Shown: positions 26,071 to 34,847, counted from the stretch's first letter. The stretch: DNA of 64,000 nucleotides from an uncultured Aquimarina sp. (GCA_947500505.1 CANMSL010000003.1:248001-312000), one strand, 5' to 3'. A program made the numbers and translations. The notes: a model not told the origin generated them from the letters alone.

Positions 26071-26084
26071 CAACATTAATAAAA

Positions 26085-26092
26085 CAAAAATA
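26085..26092 (-). promoter_or_regulatory. -7 element of the metal repressor gene
   Basis: TATTTTTG on the minus strand, an exact match, 35 nt before the repressor ATG at 26050. The operators at 26042-26067 would lie just downstream of its start site, allowing autorepression. Confidence 0.5.
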
Positions 26093-26101
26093 CTAAACCT
26101 A

Positions 26102-26896
26102 ATGCAATTACATAGAATCATCTTACTTACTTTTTTGAGTTGTCTAAGTTTCAATTCTATTTTTTCGCAGGAAACTAATCCCCTTGGACCTCTTGTTACA
26201 GATAGGCCTGATGCAACAGAATCCCCTACCTTAGTTCCCAAAGGATATTTACAAATAGAAACAGGAGCTTTCTTCGAAGAATCCGGAAACGATACCTTTA
26301 AAGAAAAAACCACAACGTTTAATACAACTTTACTAAGGTATGGGATATTGGAGAATCTCGAGCTTAGGGTTGGATGGGATTTTGCTGAAACCAAAACCGA
26401 AATTAATGACACTGAACTGGATGATATTGCCAGTGGATTATCCCCTTTGTTACTAGGAGCAAAAATTGCAGTTGCAGAGGAAAAAGGGTTACTGCCTGAA
26501 ATTGGAATCATTGGCCATGTGTTCTTACCCTTTACTGCCGGTAAAGATTTTAGGCCTGAAACTACAGGAGTGGACTTTAGGTTTTCATTTGCACACACAC
26601 TTAGCAAAAAATCAAGTTTGTCATATAATCTTGGAGCTGAGTGGGGTAATGATTCTCCAGAAGCAGCATACATATACACCGTAGCTTATGGATATAGCAT
26701 TACTAATACTTTTGGAATTTATGCGGAGTTGTATGGGGATTTACCAGAAGATAGTAGTGCTAATCATCTTTGGGATGCAGGATTAACCTATTTATTAAGT
26801 GATAATATTCAATTGGATGCTACTGTAGGGTCTGGAATAACAGAAGGACAAAATTTATTATTAAGTGCAGGTATTAGTATTCGATTACCAAAATAA
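26102..26896 (+). CDS. Outer-membrane transporter-like protein (phenol MetA-type family)
   Basis: A 264-residue beta-barrel-type protein with a signal peptide ending near IFSQ (residue 23). The mature start has TDRPDATESPTLVPKGYLQI, the signature of the MetA-pathway/putative transporter family (PF13557), followed by alternating strands and a C-terminal GISIRLPK. It heads the metal importer operon, so it may help metals cross the outer membrane. That role is inferred from context only. Confidence 0.75.
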   Translation: MQLHRIILLTFLSCLSFNSIFSQETNPLGPLVTDRPDATESPTLVPKGYLQIETGAFFEESGNDTFKEKTTTFNTTLLRYGILENLELRVGWDFAETKTEINDTELDDIASGLSPLLLGAKIAVAEEKGLLPEIGIIGHVFLPFTAGKDFRPETTGVDFRFSFAHTLSKKSSLSYNLGAEWGNDSPEAAYIYTVAYGYSITNTFGIYAELYGDLPEDSSANHLWDAGLTYLLSDNIQLDATVGSGITEGQNLLLSAGISIRLPK

Positions 26897-26931
26897 TCAC
26901 ACTTAATTTTTGAAATAATAACAAATCAATA

Positions 26932-27849
26932 ATGATGAAAAAAATAATTTTACTATTTGTAATTTCTTTAGTCTTAATCTCTTGCAAGCAAGAAACAAAA
27001 GATTCTGACCAAAAACTTAATGTAGTTACAACCACAACTATGATAACTGATCTTGTACAAAATATTGGCGGAAACCTCATAACCGTTCAGGGCTTAATGG
27101 GCTCTGGGGTCGATCCCCATTTATACAAAGCCAGTGAAGGTGATGTGACCAAACTAGTTGATGCTGATGTCATATTCTATAATGGACTTCACCTGGAAGG
27201 AAAATTAGTAGAAATATTTGAAAAAATGGGGAATCAAAATGTAAAAACCATTGCTATCGGAGAAGTTTTAGACAAAGGTATTCTTATTGGATCTGATTAC
27301 TTCGCCTCTAATTATGATCCTCATATTTGGTTCAGTATTGATAACTGGAAACAAGTAACTGCGTTTACTATTGAAAAACTAAAAAAATTGGATCCTAAAA
27401 ATGCTGAGGCTTTTGATACCAGTGGAAAAGCATATCTGGACAAACTTGATATTCTAGAAACTAAACTTAAAAAAACCATTGAAACTTTACCGAAAGAAAA
27501 AAGAATACTGGTAACCGCTCACGATGCTTTTAGTTATTTTGGAAAAGAATATGATTTTAATGTTGTCGGTTTACAAGGGTTATCTACCGCTACAGAAGCA
27601 GGTGTGCAAGATGTGCAAAAATTAGCCTCTTTTATTATTGAAAATAAAGTAAAGGCTATTTTTGTTGAAACATCAGTCCCCAAACGTACTATTGAAGCTT
27701 TACAGGCCGCTGTTAAATCAAAAGATCACGAAGTAACGATTGGCGGAACTTTATATTCTGATGCACTTGGAAATCCAGGAACTATAGAAGGAACCTATAT
27801 TGGTATGTTTGAATATAACGTAAACACCATCATAAATGCTTTGAAATAA
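26932..27849 (+). CDS. Metal ABC transporter substrate-binding lipoprotein (Mn/Fe cluster A-I type)
   Basis: A 305-residue TroA/PsaA-like lipoprotein (lipobox VLISC, Cys18). The four expected ligands are His63 (DPHLYKA), His131 (DPHIWFS), Glu246 (VETSVP) and Asp277 (YSDALG). The Glu/Asp pair and the absence of a His-rich loop point to Mn or Fe, not Zn. It captures the metal in the periplasm for the ATPase and two permeases that follow. ATGATG starts at 26932/26935 are both possible. Confidence 0.92.
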   Translation: MMKKIILLFVISLVLISCKQETKDSDQKLNVVTTTTMITDLVQNIGGNLITVQGLMGSGVDPHLYKASEGDVTKLVDADVIFYNGLHLEGKLVEIFEKMGNQNVKTIAIGEVLDKGILIGSDYFASNYDPHIWFSIDNWKQVTAFTIEKLKKLDPKNAEAFDTSGKAYLDKLDILETKLKKTIETLPKEKRILVTAHDAFSYFGKEYDFNVVGLQGLSTATEAGVQDVQKLASFIIENKVKAIFVETSVPKRTIEALQAAVKSKDHEVTIGGTLYSDALGNPGTIEGTYIGMFEYNVNTIINALK

Positions 27850-28586
27850 TGGAAAACAAAATCGCTGTACAAATAGATGACCTTACCGTTGCTTATAACT
27901 ATAAACCAGTATTGTGGGACATCGATCTTTCAATACCAGAAGGTGTTCTTATGGCGATTGTTGGCCCCAATGGTGCTGGTAAATCTACGCTGATCAAGTC
28001 GATTTTGGATATCATCAAACCCATTGCAGGAAGTGTAAAAATATATGATAAACCCTATAAAAAACAGCGATCGCTTGTCGCTTATGTTCCTCAAAAAGGA
28101 AGTGTAGACTGGGATTTTCCTACCACTGCCCTGGATGTAGTGATGATGGGTACTTATGGAAGTTTGGGCTGGATCAAAAGACCTGGGCAAAAACAAAAAA
28201 AGGCGGCACTCGAAGCTTTAGAAAAAGTTAGGATGCTCGCTTTTAAAAACAGACAGATAAGTCAACTTTCAGGAGGACAACAACAGCGGATTTTTCTTGC
28301 TAGAGCATTGGTACAAAATGCATCTATTTATTTTATGGATGAACCATTTCAAGGAGTAGATGCTACCACAGAAAAAGCAATCATCAACATTTTAAAAGAG
28401 CTTAGAAAATCCGGGAAAACAGTGGTCGTAGTACATCATGATCTACAAACAGTTCCGGAATATTTTGATTGGGTAACATTTCTGAATGTAAAAAAAATTG
28501 CTACAGGACCAGTTAAAGATATTTTTAATGACGATAATTTAACTAAAACCTATGGTATTAACTATAAAGTAAGTGTACAGCAGTAG
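27849..28586 (+). CDS. Metal ABC transporter ATP-binding protein
   Basis: A 245-residue ABC ATPase: Walker [10 protein letters not shown] near residue 38, signature LSGGQQQR, Walker B IYFMDEP and the switch His in VVHHDLQT. The start ATG overlaps the stop of the binding-protein gene by 1 nt (TAATG), showing translational coupling. It powers the MntB/ZnuB-type permeases encoded downstream. Confidence 0.95.
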   Translation: MENKIAVQIDDLTVAYNYKPVLWDIDLSIPEGVLMAIVGPNGAGKSTLIKSILDIIKPIAGSVKIYDKPYKKQRSLVAYVPQKGSVDWDFPTTALDVVMMGTYGSLGWIKRPGQKQKKAALEALEKVRMLAFKNRQISQLSGGQQQRIFLARALVQNASIYFMDEPFQGVDATTEKAIINILKELRKSGKTVVVVHHDLQTVPEYFDWVTFLNVKKIATGPVKDIFNDDNLTKTYGINYKVSVQQ

Positions 28587-28610
28587 TAATTAATGGTTCA
28601 CCGTTGGCAA

Positions 28611-28629
28611 TTGATAGACTTTCTATCAA
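28611..28629 (+). other. Intercistronic hairpin in the metal importer operon
   Basis: Perfect stem TTGATAGA / TCTATCAA with loop CTT between the ATPase and first permease genes. There is no T run, so it is more likely an mRNA processing or stability element than a terminator. Confidence 0.5.
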
Positions 28630-28666
28630 CCATCCACTATAAACTAACATCGATCAACCAAAAAAT

Positions 28667-29797
28667 ATGGATATTCTAGAATACATAGAACTTGTTTTTA
28701 CCGATTACACCCTTCGTACTATAACCTTGGGGACGGCTGTTTTGGGTGCGATTTGCGGAATGTTAGGAAGTTTTGCTGTATTGCGAAAGCAAAGTTTATT
28801 AGGTGATGCCATCTCACATGCTGCTTTACCGGGTATCGCAATCGCTTTCTTGATCACCGGAACAAAAAACAGCAACGCTTTTTTACTCGGCGCGTTAGTT
28901 AGTGGCTTAATTGGCAGCTTCTGGATTCGAGGAATTATCAGAAAAACACATCTCAAATCCGATACGGCGTTAGGACTTATTCTTTCGTTATTTTTTGGCT
29001 TTGGGATGTTGTTACTGACTTACATTCAAAAGCTACCAAATGCGAACCAAGCCGGATTAGAAAATTATCTTTTCGGACAAGCTGCCACGCTTTTGGAAAG
29101 TGATGTTTGGATGATGTCACTGATCACAGGAGTATGTTTGATCGTTTTATTACTTTTCTGGAAAGAACTAAAGGTGTCACTTTTTGATGCCGATTATACA
29201 AAAACTTTAGGTTTTAATACTAAATTTCTAGACATTCTAATAACTACTTTCATTGTGATTGCCATTGTATTGGGTCTACAGACTGTCGGTGTCGTTTTAA
29301 TGAGCGCTATGATTTTAGCTCCTGCCGCTGCAGCAAGACAATGGACAAACAGTCTATCAGTAATGGTAATACTTGCAGCAATTTTCGGAGCGTTCTCCGG
29401 AGTTGTCGGAACGGCAATAAGTGCCAGTCATAATAATTTATCTACGGGACCGGTCATTGTTTTAGTTGCAGCAGTTTTCGTCTTAGTTTCTTTTATTTTT
29501 TCACCAGGTCGAGGACTGTTATTCAGAGAAATTCGTTTTAGAAAAAACAGAAACGATCTCCAACTTCATAAAACACTTTCGTTTATGTTTAACATAGCCA
29601 AGGATCACGAAGATATTTCACATCCACACGCAATCAAAATCCTTAACAATTTTCAAGGGTTCACTAAACGATCTTTACAAAAACTGGAAGATAAAGACTA
29701 TGTAAAAATCGAAGGGAATATGTGGTCTTTAACAAATTCCGGATATAGAACTGCAGCAGGCTTATACGACCAATTAACACAGACAGAAAATGAGTAG
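28667..29797 (+). CDS. Metal ABC transporter permease with C-terminal winged-helix-like domain (1)
   Basis: A 376-residue protein. Residues about 1-285 are an ABC-3 family permease with eight or so membrane helices (GDAISHAALPGIAIAFLI and VGVVLMSAMILAPAAAARQ are typical). Residues about 300-376 form a soluble extension (HPHAIKILNNFQGFTKRSLQ, then LEDKDYVKIEGNMWSLTNSG) that reads as a winged helix of the MntR type. The extension suggests cytoplasmic metal- or DNA-related control, but binding residues are not clear. It overlaps the next permease gene by 8 nt. Confidence 0.9.
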   Translation: MDILEYIELVFTDYTLRTITLGTAVLGAICGMLGSFAVLRKQSLLGDAISHAALPGIAIAFLITGTKNSNAFLLGALVSGLIGSFWIRGIIRKTHLKSDTALGLILSLFFGFGMLLLTYIQKLPNANQAGLENYLFGQAATLLESDVWMMSLITGVCLIVLLLFWKELKVSLFDADYTKTLGFNTKFLDILITTFIVIAIVLGLQTVGVVLMSAMILAPAAAARQWTNSLSVMVILAAIFGAFSGVVGTAISASHNNLSTGPVIVLVAAVFVLVSFIFSPGRGLLFREIRFRKNRNDLQLHKTLSFMFNIAKDHEDISHPHAIKILNNFQGFTKRSLQKLEDKDYVKIEGNMWSLTNSGYRTAAGLYDQLTQTENE

Positions 29798-30953
29798 CGC
29801 ACAAATCGAAATACAATTGATTGCGAGTTTGGTAGCAATAGCTTGTGCAATACCCGGAACTTTCCTGGTATTACGTAAAATGGCTCTAATAACAGATGCA
29901 ATAAGCCATTCTATTCTACCGGGGATTGTCATTGGCTTTTTTATTACACATGACCTATCGTCTCCTCTGTTGATTCTACTTGCCGCTTTAAGTGGAGTAC
30001 TAACGGTAGTTTTAGTAGAGTTTATCCAAAAGACCGGACTGGTAAAAGAAGATACAGCTATCGGATTGGTTTTTCCGGCTTTGTTTAGTATTGGCGTTAT
30101 TATGATTGCTCAGAATGCCAATGATGTACACCTGGATATAGATGCCGTGCTCTTAGGGGAGCTTGCTTTTGCTCCTTTTGATAGGCTACTAATCAGTGGT
30201 ACTGATATGGGGCCAAAATCCTTGTGGATTATCGGCACCATACTACTGATTACAATTGGATTGCTTTTTGCTTTTTTTAAAGAACTAAAAGTTAGCACTT
30301 TTGATGCTGGTCTTGCTGCTGCTTTAGGACTATCTCCTGTTGTGATGCATTATGGACTTATGACGGTGGCATCTGTTACTACGGTTGGTGCTTTTGATGC
30401 TGTTGGAGCTATTCTTGTTATTGCCTTTATGATCGCTCCCGCTGCTACAGCATACCTGTTAACCAACGATTTAAAAAAGATGTTATTGTTGGCCTGCGTC
30501 TTTGGAGTAATTGCTGCTATTGCAGGATATTGGCTCGCTCATAGATTAGACACTTCTATTTCAGGATCAATGACCAGTGTACTTGGAATCATTTTTCTTA
30601 CAGTATATTTATTTGCACCAAATAGAGGATATTTTTCTGTATTATATCGACAACGACAACAACGAATCGAAGTTTCTTTACTCACCTTTTTATTACATTT
30701 AGGTAATCATGAAGAAGACGAAAACGAAAGACATGTAAAACATCTAAATGAACATATTAATTGGCAGAAGGTCAAGGCAAAATCAGTATTAGATCTGGCT
30801 CTGAAAAATAATATGATAACGATTGACGATAGTATTGTATCATTAACAGAAAAAGGGCAGCACTTCACTACAGAAGCTATTGATTATATTGTAACAAACA
30901 AGAATTCTGAAATTGAAAAAATGAAGGATCGATTTTTCCTATTTAGGGGATAA
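29790..30953 (+). CDS. Metal ABC transporter permease with C-terminal winged-helix-like domain (2)
   Basis: A 387-residue second permease. The membrane part (about 1-285) has the same ABC-3 layout (DAISHSILPGIVIGFFI; VGAILVIAFMIAPAATAYLL). The C-terminal 90 residues (VSLLTFLLHLGNHEEDENER, then LALKNNMITIDDSIVSLTEKG) again look like a winged helix. The two permeases should form a heterodimer with the ATPase. It is the last gene of the importer operon. Confidence 0.9.
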   Translation: MSSAQIEIQLIASLVAIACAIPGTFLVLRKMALITDAISHSILPGIVIGFFITHDLSSPLLILLAALSGVLTVVLVEFIQKTGLVKEDTAIGLVFPALFSIGVIMIAQNANDVHLDIDAVLLGELAFAPFDRLLISGTDMGPKSLWIIGTILLITIGLLFAFFKELKVSTFDAGLAAALGLSPVVMHYGLMTVASVTTVGAFDAVGAILVIAFMIAPAATAYLLTNDLKKMLLLACVFGVIAAIAGYWLAHRLDTSISGSMTSVLGIIFLTVYLFAPNRGYFSVLYRQRQQRIEVSLLTFLLHLGNHEEDENERHVKHLNEHINWQKVKAKSVLDLALKNNMITIDDSIVSLTEKGQHFTTEAIDYIVTNKNSEIEKMKDRFFLFRG

Positions 30954-31021
30954 AATACTCTTGTATTACTTATTTTTAAGATATAGAAAATCAATTCTTT
31001 TATCTTTACAGAAAAAATAAA

Positions 31022-31426
31022 ATGAAACAAATTCTTAAAACCTATATTTCTTTTACATTTTTTACACTATTTATATTGGCAAGTAGTACTTGTTTTTCCC
31101 AAGAAAAACCTAAAGAAACTCATTCTAATAATCTGCCTAAATACAATCTTCTTGTATACACTTCTAAGGACTGTGAACGCTGCGATACACTTATACAAAA
31201 GCTTACAAATAAGCAGATAGATTTTGTGGAATTGGATATTGATAGTAAAGACAATCTTCTCTCTTCTCAATTTTGGGATAACATGTACTTTAAAGGATAT
31301 AACAGAAAGAACATTCGACTTCCTTTCGTTATAAAAAATAATCGGCTACATCATCCCATTTCTGATTTTGATAAGTTTATAGAAAAAATTACAAAGAAGA
31401 GAAAAAGAAAAACTAGTATTTTCTGA
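31022..31426 (+). CDS. Exported glutaredoxin/thioredoxin-like protein
   Basis: A 134-residue protein with a signal peptide (MKQILKTYISFTFFTLFIL, cleavage near residue 27). The mature part has a short thioredoxin fold beginning YNLLVYTSKDCERCDTLI, with redox motif CERC, and a conserved cis-Pro candidate in RLPFVIKNN. It probably works in periplasmic thiol chemistry. A -7-like TATCTTTA lies at 31001-31008. It follows the metal operon after 68 nt but probably has its own promoter. Confidence 0.75.
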   Translation: MKQILKTYISFTFFTLFILASSTCFSQEKPKETHSNNLPKYNLLVYTSKDCERCDTLIQKLTNKQIDFVELDIDSKDNLLSSQFWDNMYFKGYNRKNIRLPFVIKNNRLHHPISDFDKFIEKITKKRKRKTSIF

Positions 31427-31468
31427 AGTTAGATGACTTAAAAGTCATACTAATTATAATCTAAATCT

Positions 31469-32179
31469 TTAAAACAATATCACTTCAGTATTTACACAAT
31501 CTTTTTGCAATTCAATAATTCTATATCCAAATGAGTTATTGTGCACTTTTATTTCTTTCGGATTTTTTTCCACCTGATATGAAGCTGCCGGAGTGATATA
31601 TTGTGAAATATTTCTATAATTCGAATAATCTTCCATATGATAATGTCCTGAGAAAATTGTAATATTATTATCAATATTTAGTAAAAGATCTTTAATTTTC
31701 TGCCTTCCTTTTAAAGCAAACTTTTTATCTATGATGGCAGGAATACTCAGTATAGGATGATGAATAAACAACAGGATTTTTTTTGAAGTAACCAGTTCAG
31801 ATTTTAACCACAATAATTGAGTATTATCTACAACTTCAGCACTGGAATCCAAAAATATAAATTTAAAAAAGTCATCCTCCTTCGTATAAAAAAGTAAATC
31901 AACTTCGGTACATTGATTATTAGTATAGTATTTTTTAACTTCAGAAAAGTCATCATGATTTCCAAGAGAAATTGATAATTTATAATTCTCCAAGGATTCA
32001 AAAAACCAGGAATTTGATAATTTTTCACCAATATCCCCACCATAAATAACCTCTTCAATATTTCTTGAAGAAAGATCTTCTAAAATTGTTTTCCAGTTTT
32101 GGCGGGCATCTACACCAATTCCCTTCGGAAAATCTTCATCTACATGAACATCAGTAATATATGCTATTTTTTTAATCAT
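31469..32179 (-). CDS. Calcineurin-like metallophosphoesterase
   Basis: A 236-residue cytoplasmic phosphoesterase with the complete dimetal motif series: ITDVHVDE (D, H), YGGDIGE (D), LGNHDD (NH[E/D]), FIHHPI (H) and FSGHYHMED (GHxH). It resembles the class III cyclic-nucleotide phosphodiesterase and Icc-like group. The natural substrate is not known. It is a monocistronic minus-strand gene. Confidence 0.9.
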   Translation of the reverse strand: MIKKIAYITDVHVDEDFPKGIGVDARQNWKTILEDLSSRNIEEVIYGGDIGEKLSNSWFFESLENYKLSISLGNHDDFSEVKKYYTNNQCTEVDLLFYTKEDDFFKFIFLDSSAEVVDNTQLLWLKSELVTSKKILLFIHHPILSIPAIIDKKFALKGRQKIKDLLLNIDNNITIFSGHYHMEDYSNYRNISQYITPAASYQVEKNPKEIKVHNNSFGYRIIELQKDCVNTEVILF

Positions 32180-32240
32180 TTATAAAAACATATGGATTTA
32201 TCTAAAATAGTTCCACGCTCACCTCTTTTCATTAAAAGTA

Positions 32241-32720
32241 TTAAATAACTTTAGTACTCAATACCCTATCCTCTCTTTTTGCTTTTGCATCCAGTGATCT
32301 CCCGATTGCAAGTCCTATTGACATACCGATAGTCATTCCAAAAGTCATTCCGTAAATCAATCCATTGGATCCTCCGAAAACAACTCCAAAAGTCATCCCC
32401 AAACTCATTCCAATTGACATTCCGATACTCATACCAATAGTCATATGATAGGACTCAGAAATCAAAGAGAGTTCTTTTTTTAAAAGGCTTAAAAATTCAG
32501 TGAGCTTTTTACCGTAATATTTTTTTCTGCTTTCTCGAGGTAAATCTACGTTGAATTCATCCATTTTTCCTTCGATAATAAAGAACTGCTCTTCAGACAA
32601 TTTTTTGTTTTCCAACTGTGATAGGATAGCTATATACTTTTTGTAAATATTAATTTCAGATTTTACATCCGTTTCGGTAATCAGGTTCTTAAAAAACTTA
32701 GAGGCTTCATTTATATTCAT
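32241..32720 (-). CDS. Hypothetical protein with Gly/Met zipper membrane segment
   Basis: A 159-residue protein. The N-terminal 90 residues are charged and helical (probable coiled coil). Residues about 92-143 are a low-complexity membrane stretch built of repeated four-residue steps such as GMSIGMSIGMSLGMTFG and later GMTFGMTIGMSIGLAIG. Such glycine zippers pack into oligomeric membrane assemblies. The C-terminus is basic (DAKAKRED). I do not recognise a family with a known role. Confidence 0.65.
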   Translation of the reverse strand: MNINEASKFFKNLITETDVKSEINIYKKYIAILSQLENKKLSEEQFFIIEGKMDEFNVDLPRESRKKYYGKKLTEFLSLLKKELSLISESYHMTIGMSIGMSIGMSLGMTFGVVFGGSNGLIYGMTFGMTIGMSIGLAIGRSLDAKAKREDRVLSTKVI

Positions 32721-32900
32721 AAGTATCCTATTTGATATTAAAATTCACTTGGTATTTAATTAGTAGTCGTATGATTCAATTTGTTACGTATTATGACACA
32801 AGAACTTTTAATTAAGTGTTTTATGAGGCAACTACTTACAGATTTAGAAGTCACAGAAGATATAATACTGAAGTTATTACTGGATAGTTTATAATGTTTC

Positions 32901-32908
32901 TATCTTTG
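32901..32908 (+). promoter_or_regulatory. -7 element before the MarR gene
   Basis: TATCTTTG, an exact TAnnTTTG match 25 nt before the GTG start. The GATAG...CTATC pair (32883-32887 and 32900-32904) surrounds it and may be part of an operator. Confidence 0.55.
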
Positions 32909-32932
32909 TATTATTAACAAAACATACATATT

Positions 32933-33427
32933 GTGAAATACATTGAAATACTTGTAAAACTTCGAAAAATAATCCGATCTATAAATCTGGAGAGTAAAAA
33001 GATCGAAAAAGAGTTTGGCATTAGTATTCCGCAATTATTGGTTTTACAATTTTTATCAGAACAAGAGGACTACAGAGCTTCTGCAAAAGAAATCCGGATT
33101 TATATCAATCTTAATGCTAGCACGGTATCAGGAATCATTAGCCGATTGGAATCAAAAGGATTGGTAGCAAAACTCCCTAAACCTAACGACAAAAGAACTA
33201 CCTATATAACACTTACTGCAAAAGGTGCTGATGTATTACAGCGATCTCCTACTACCTTACAGGAAAAAACTACACAAAAATTACAGAAACTCACTGGAGA
33301 ACAAATAATTGAATTAGATCGCAACATAGAACTACTAGCTTCTATCATGGATGCAGAGGATATTGATGCCGCTCCGTTAATTACTATAAAAGAAATGACT
33401 TCTGAAGGTAACAATCCTACTCAATAA
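32933..33427 (+). CDS. MarR family transcriptional regulator
   Basis: A 164-residue winged-helix regulator: ASAKEIRIYINLNASTVSGI is the recognition helix region and KLPKPNDKRTTYITLTAKG is the beta wing. It starts at GTG; this start gives the normal length and sits 25 nt after a -7 element. MarR proteins are usually relieved by phenolic or oxidising ligands. A near-perfect palindrome upstream of the following gene (33632-33655) is a candidate binding site. Confidence 0.9.
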   Translation: MKYIEILVKLRKIIRSINLESKKIEKEFGISIPQLLVLQFLSEQEDYRASAKEIRIYINLNASTVSGIISRLESKGLVAKLPKPNDKRTTYITLTAKGADVLQRSPTTLQEKTTQKLQKLTGEQIIELDRNIELLASIMDAEDIDAAPLITIKEMTSEGNNPTQ

Positions 33428-33729
33428 CATTATTTCTTTAGCTCATAAGCACTAGTAACTATTGTAAGTTCGACTTACTTCCGGTATCTTTTTAGACATT
33501 GATAAGACCTATCTTATTCTATATTTTAAATAATTTCCTACAGAAACAAAATAATATTTTACACAATAATAAATCACTAAAAACATTAAAAAACACCCCT
33601 AATATAATCAATTTAACAAAAATAAAACAATAAATAGTTTCTATAGGAACTATTTTTTCGTAACTTCGCAGAACTCCTTACTAATGTTGTATTAGGAGTA
33701 AAGAACTATATTTAACCTAAAAGATCAGT
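33428..33729. other. Intergenic region holding the MarR-type operator
   Basis: About 300 nt, A/T-rich, with no gene visible. The only clear structure is the palindrome at 33632-33655 (listed separately) followed by TAACTTCG at 33661-33668, a partial -7 element for the next gene. Confidence 0.6.
33632..33655. promoter_or_regulatory. 24-bp palindrome, candidate MarR operator
   Basis: AATAGTTTCTA is followed directly by TAGGAACTATT: all pairs match except one (T opposite G), with one more A/T pair outside. ATAGTT-n-CTATAG-n-AACTAT is typical of MarR-family sites. It lies just upstream of the -7 region of the 33730 gene. Confidence 0.65.
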
Positions 33730-34086
33730 ATGAAAAAAGAAACTTATTTGGAAAAAGCATTAGCATGGGCAGAAAAAAGAGCAACAATATCTTTAAAAGC
33801 AGTTCCCGATGGTTATGAAGATCCAAAAGTTTTTCGAAGTACAAAAACTGATCTGAGGATTCAACCAGACATGTCTTTTGTTACTCACGGAGGATCAAAA
33901 CACTTTTCTGATATCGCATTAAAAAACGAAGACGATAAAACATTAGTTGTACGATGGAAATTACTTGGTTTCATGGCGCAGATGAAACGTGGAAAGTTGC
34001 ATTTATTAGCTCCACGCGGTCATAAATCATTTACAGAAAAGTTGGTAGCTCGCCATAATATTAATGCGGTAATTCACTCCATTTAA
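33730..34086 (+). CDS. Hypothetical protein in MarR-linked small-gene cluster
   Basis: A 118-residue soluble protein without a signal peptide. The C-terminal half (KTLVVRWKLLGFMAQMKRGK, LHLLAPRGHKSF) has a beta-strand-then-helix layout ending in a basic patch, reminiscent of small nuclease-like folds, but there is no clear catalytic motif. It lies behind a palindromic promoter next to the MarR gene and is probably regulated by it. The function is unknown. Confidence 0.65.
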   Translation: MKKETYLEKALAWAEKRATISLKAVPDGYEDPKVFRSTKTDLRIQPDMSFVTHGGSKHFSDIALKNEDDKTLVVRWKLLGFMAQMKRGKLHLLAPRGHKSFTEKLVARHNINAVIHSI

Positions 34087-34139
34087 GCACTACACTCATT
34101 TTTACCCAAAATAAATTAAGTATTAATTAAAATAAATAT

Positions 34140-34313
34140 ATGTCAATTAACACATTTATTCCACAACAAAACGGAAGAACAATTAAAACAAAGGATGGAA
34201 GAAAAGTAAAAAACGAGATAGATTATTGGAAATCAGAAATTAACGGTAGAAAATGTCAAGAGTTTTCTGAAATGTCTTATTGGGAAGTAGTATGTACCAG
34301 TAATGCACTATAA
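34140..34313 (+). CDS. Small hypothetical protein (57 aa)
   Basis: A short frame beginning MSINTFIPQQNGRTIKTKDG and ending VVCTSNAL, 53 nt after the previous gene and on the same strand. The TIKTKDGRKVKNEIDYWKSE segment is hydrophilic and ordered-looking. No family is recognised. It is likely part of the MarR-linked operon, which ends at the terminator at 34573. Confidence 0.5.
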   Translation: MSINTFIPQQNGRTIKTKDGRKVKNEIDYWKSEINGRKCQEFSEMSYWEVVCTSNAL

Positions 34314-34351
34314 GTCCTAAAAAAACCACCTGATAACCTGAAATTTGTTTT

Positions 34352-34543
34352 ATGAAAATTATTAAGATTAAAAGAAAAACCAGAATAAAGAACATACATT
34401 CCCGAAACATGGGTAGACTTAGCACTCACGTAACTTCTATTAAAAGATATATACTGGGAATTCCAATCGCTACACTTCATAAATATAGAGAAACCTATTA
34501 TGGAGAAATAAAAGATTGTAAAGACTGTATTTTACAAGCATAG
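34352..34543 (+). CDS. Small basic hypothetical protein (63 aa)
   Basis: A Lys/Arg-rich frame (MKIIKIKRKTRIKNIHSRNM) ending in a CKDC motif near the C-terminus. It lies 38 nt after the 57-residue gene and 29 nt before a strong terminator, which supports it as the last gene of the operon. No family is recognised. Confidence 0.5.
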   Translation: MKIIKIKRKTRIKNIHSRNMGRLSTHVTSIKRYILGIPIATLHKYRETYYGEIKDCKDCILQA

Positions 34544-34572
34544 AACGCTGACTGTACTAAAAATGACAAAAT

Positions 34573-34605
34573 AAAACCCTGATTATATGATCAGGGTTTT
34601 GTTTT
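34573..34605 (+). terminator. Terminator of the MarR-linked small-gene operon
   Basis: Perfect 11-bp stem AAAACCCTGAT / ATCAGGGTTTT (34573-34583 with 34590-34600), loop TATATG, then T-rich sequence. Confidence 0.88.
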
Positions 34606-34610
34606 GTTAT

Positions 34611-34787
34611 TTTAACCCGGATTATGCATTGGAAAATCTATTACATGCCGAAACTTCTGCAAAATATAGCGTTTCACTACATTTTAAAGTTTAACCATAG
34701 CGATGCTATGCTAAAACTTGGAAAATATTATATCTTATGGCACTTTCAGCACTCACAACGAAGTTCCAATACATAATCCGGGTTTAA
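34611..34787. repeat. Inverted-repeat element, copy 2 (MITE-like, 177 bp)
   Basis: The left arm TTTAACCCGGATTATGCATT (extending to 34634) and the right arm 34764-34787 are inverted copies, 22 of 24 positions identical. Inside, CATAGC-GAT-GCTATG (about 34697-34711) forms another hairpin flanked by AAGTTT/AAACTT. No transposase frame is present. The element fills the gap between two convergent genes. Confidence 0.75.
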
Positions 34788-34847
34788 TTTTTAAAAAACT
34801 ATCCTCACGTGACTGCACAGCGATAGACCATAACTATACACTCTCTA

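Noticed and set aside
26062..26679. 205-codon open frame on the minus strand opposite the outer-membrane transporter-like gene
   Set aside because: It lies wholly antisense to a gene with a clear signal peptide and family motif, and its Ser/Pro-rich translation looks like nothing known.
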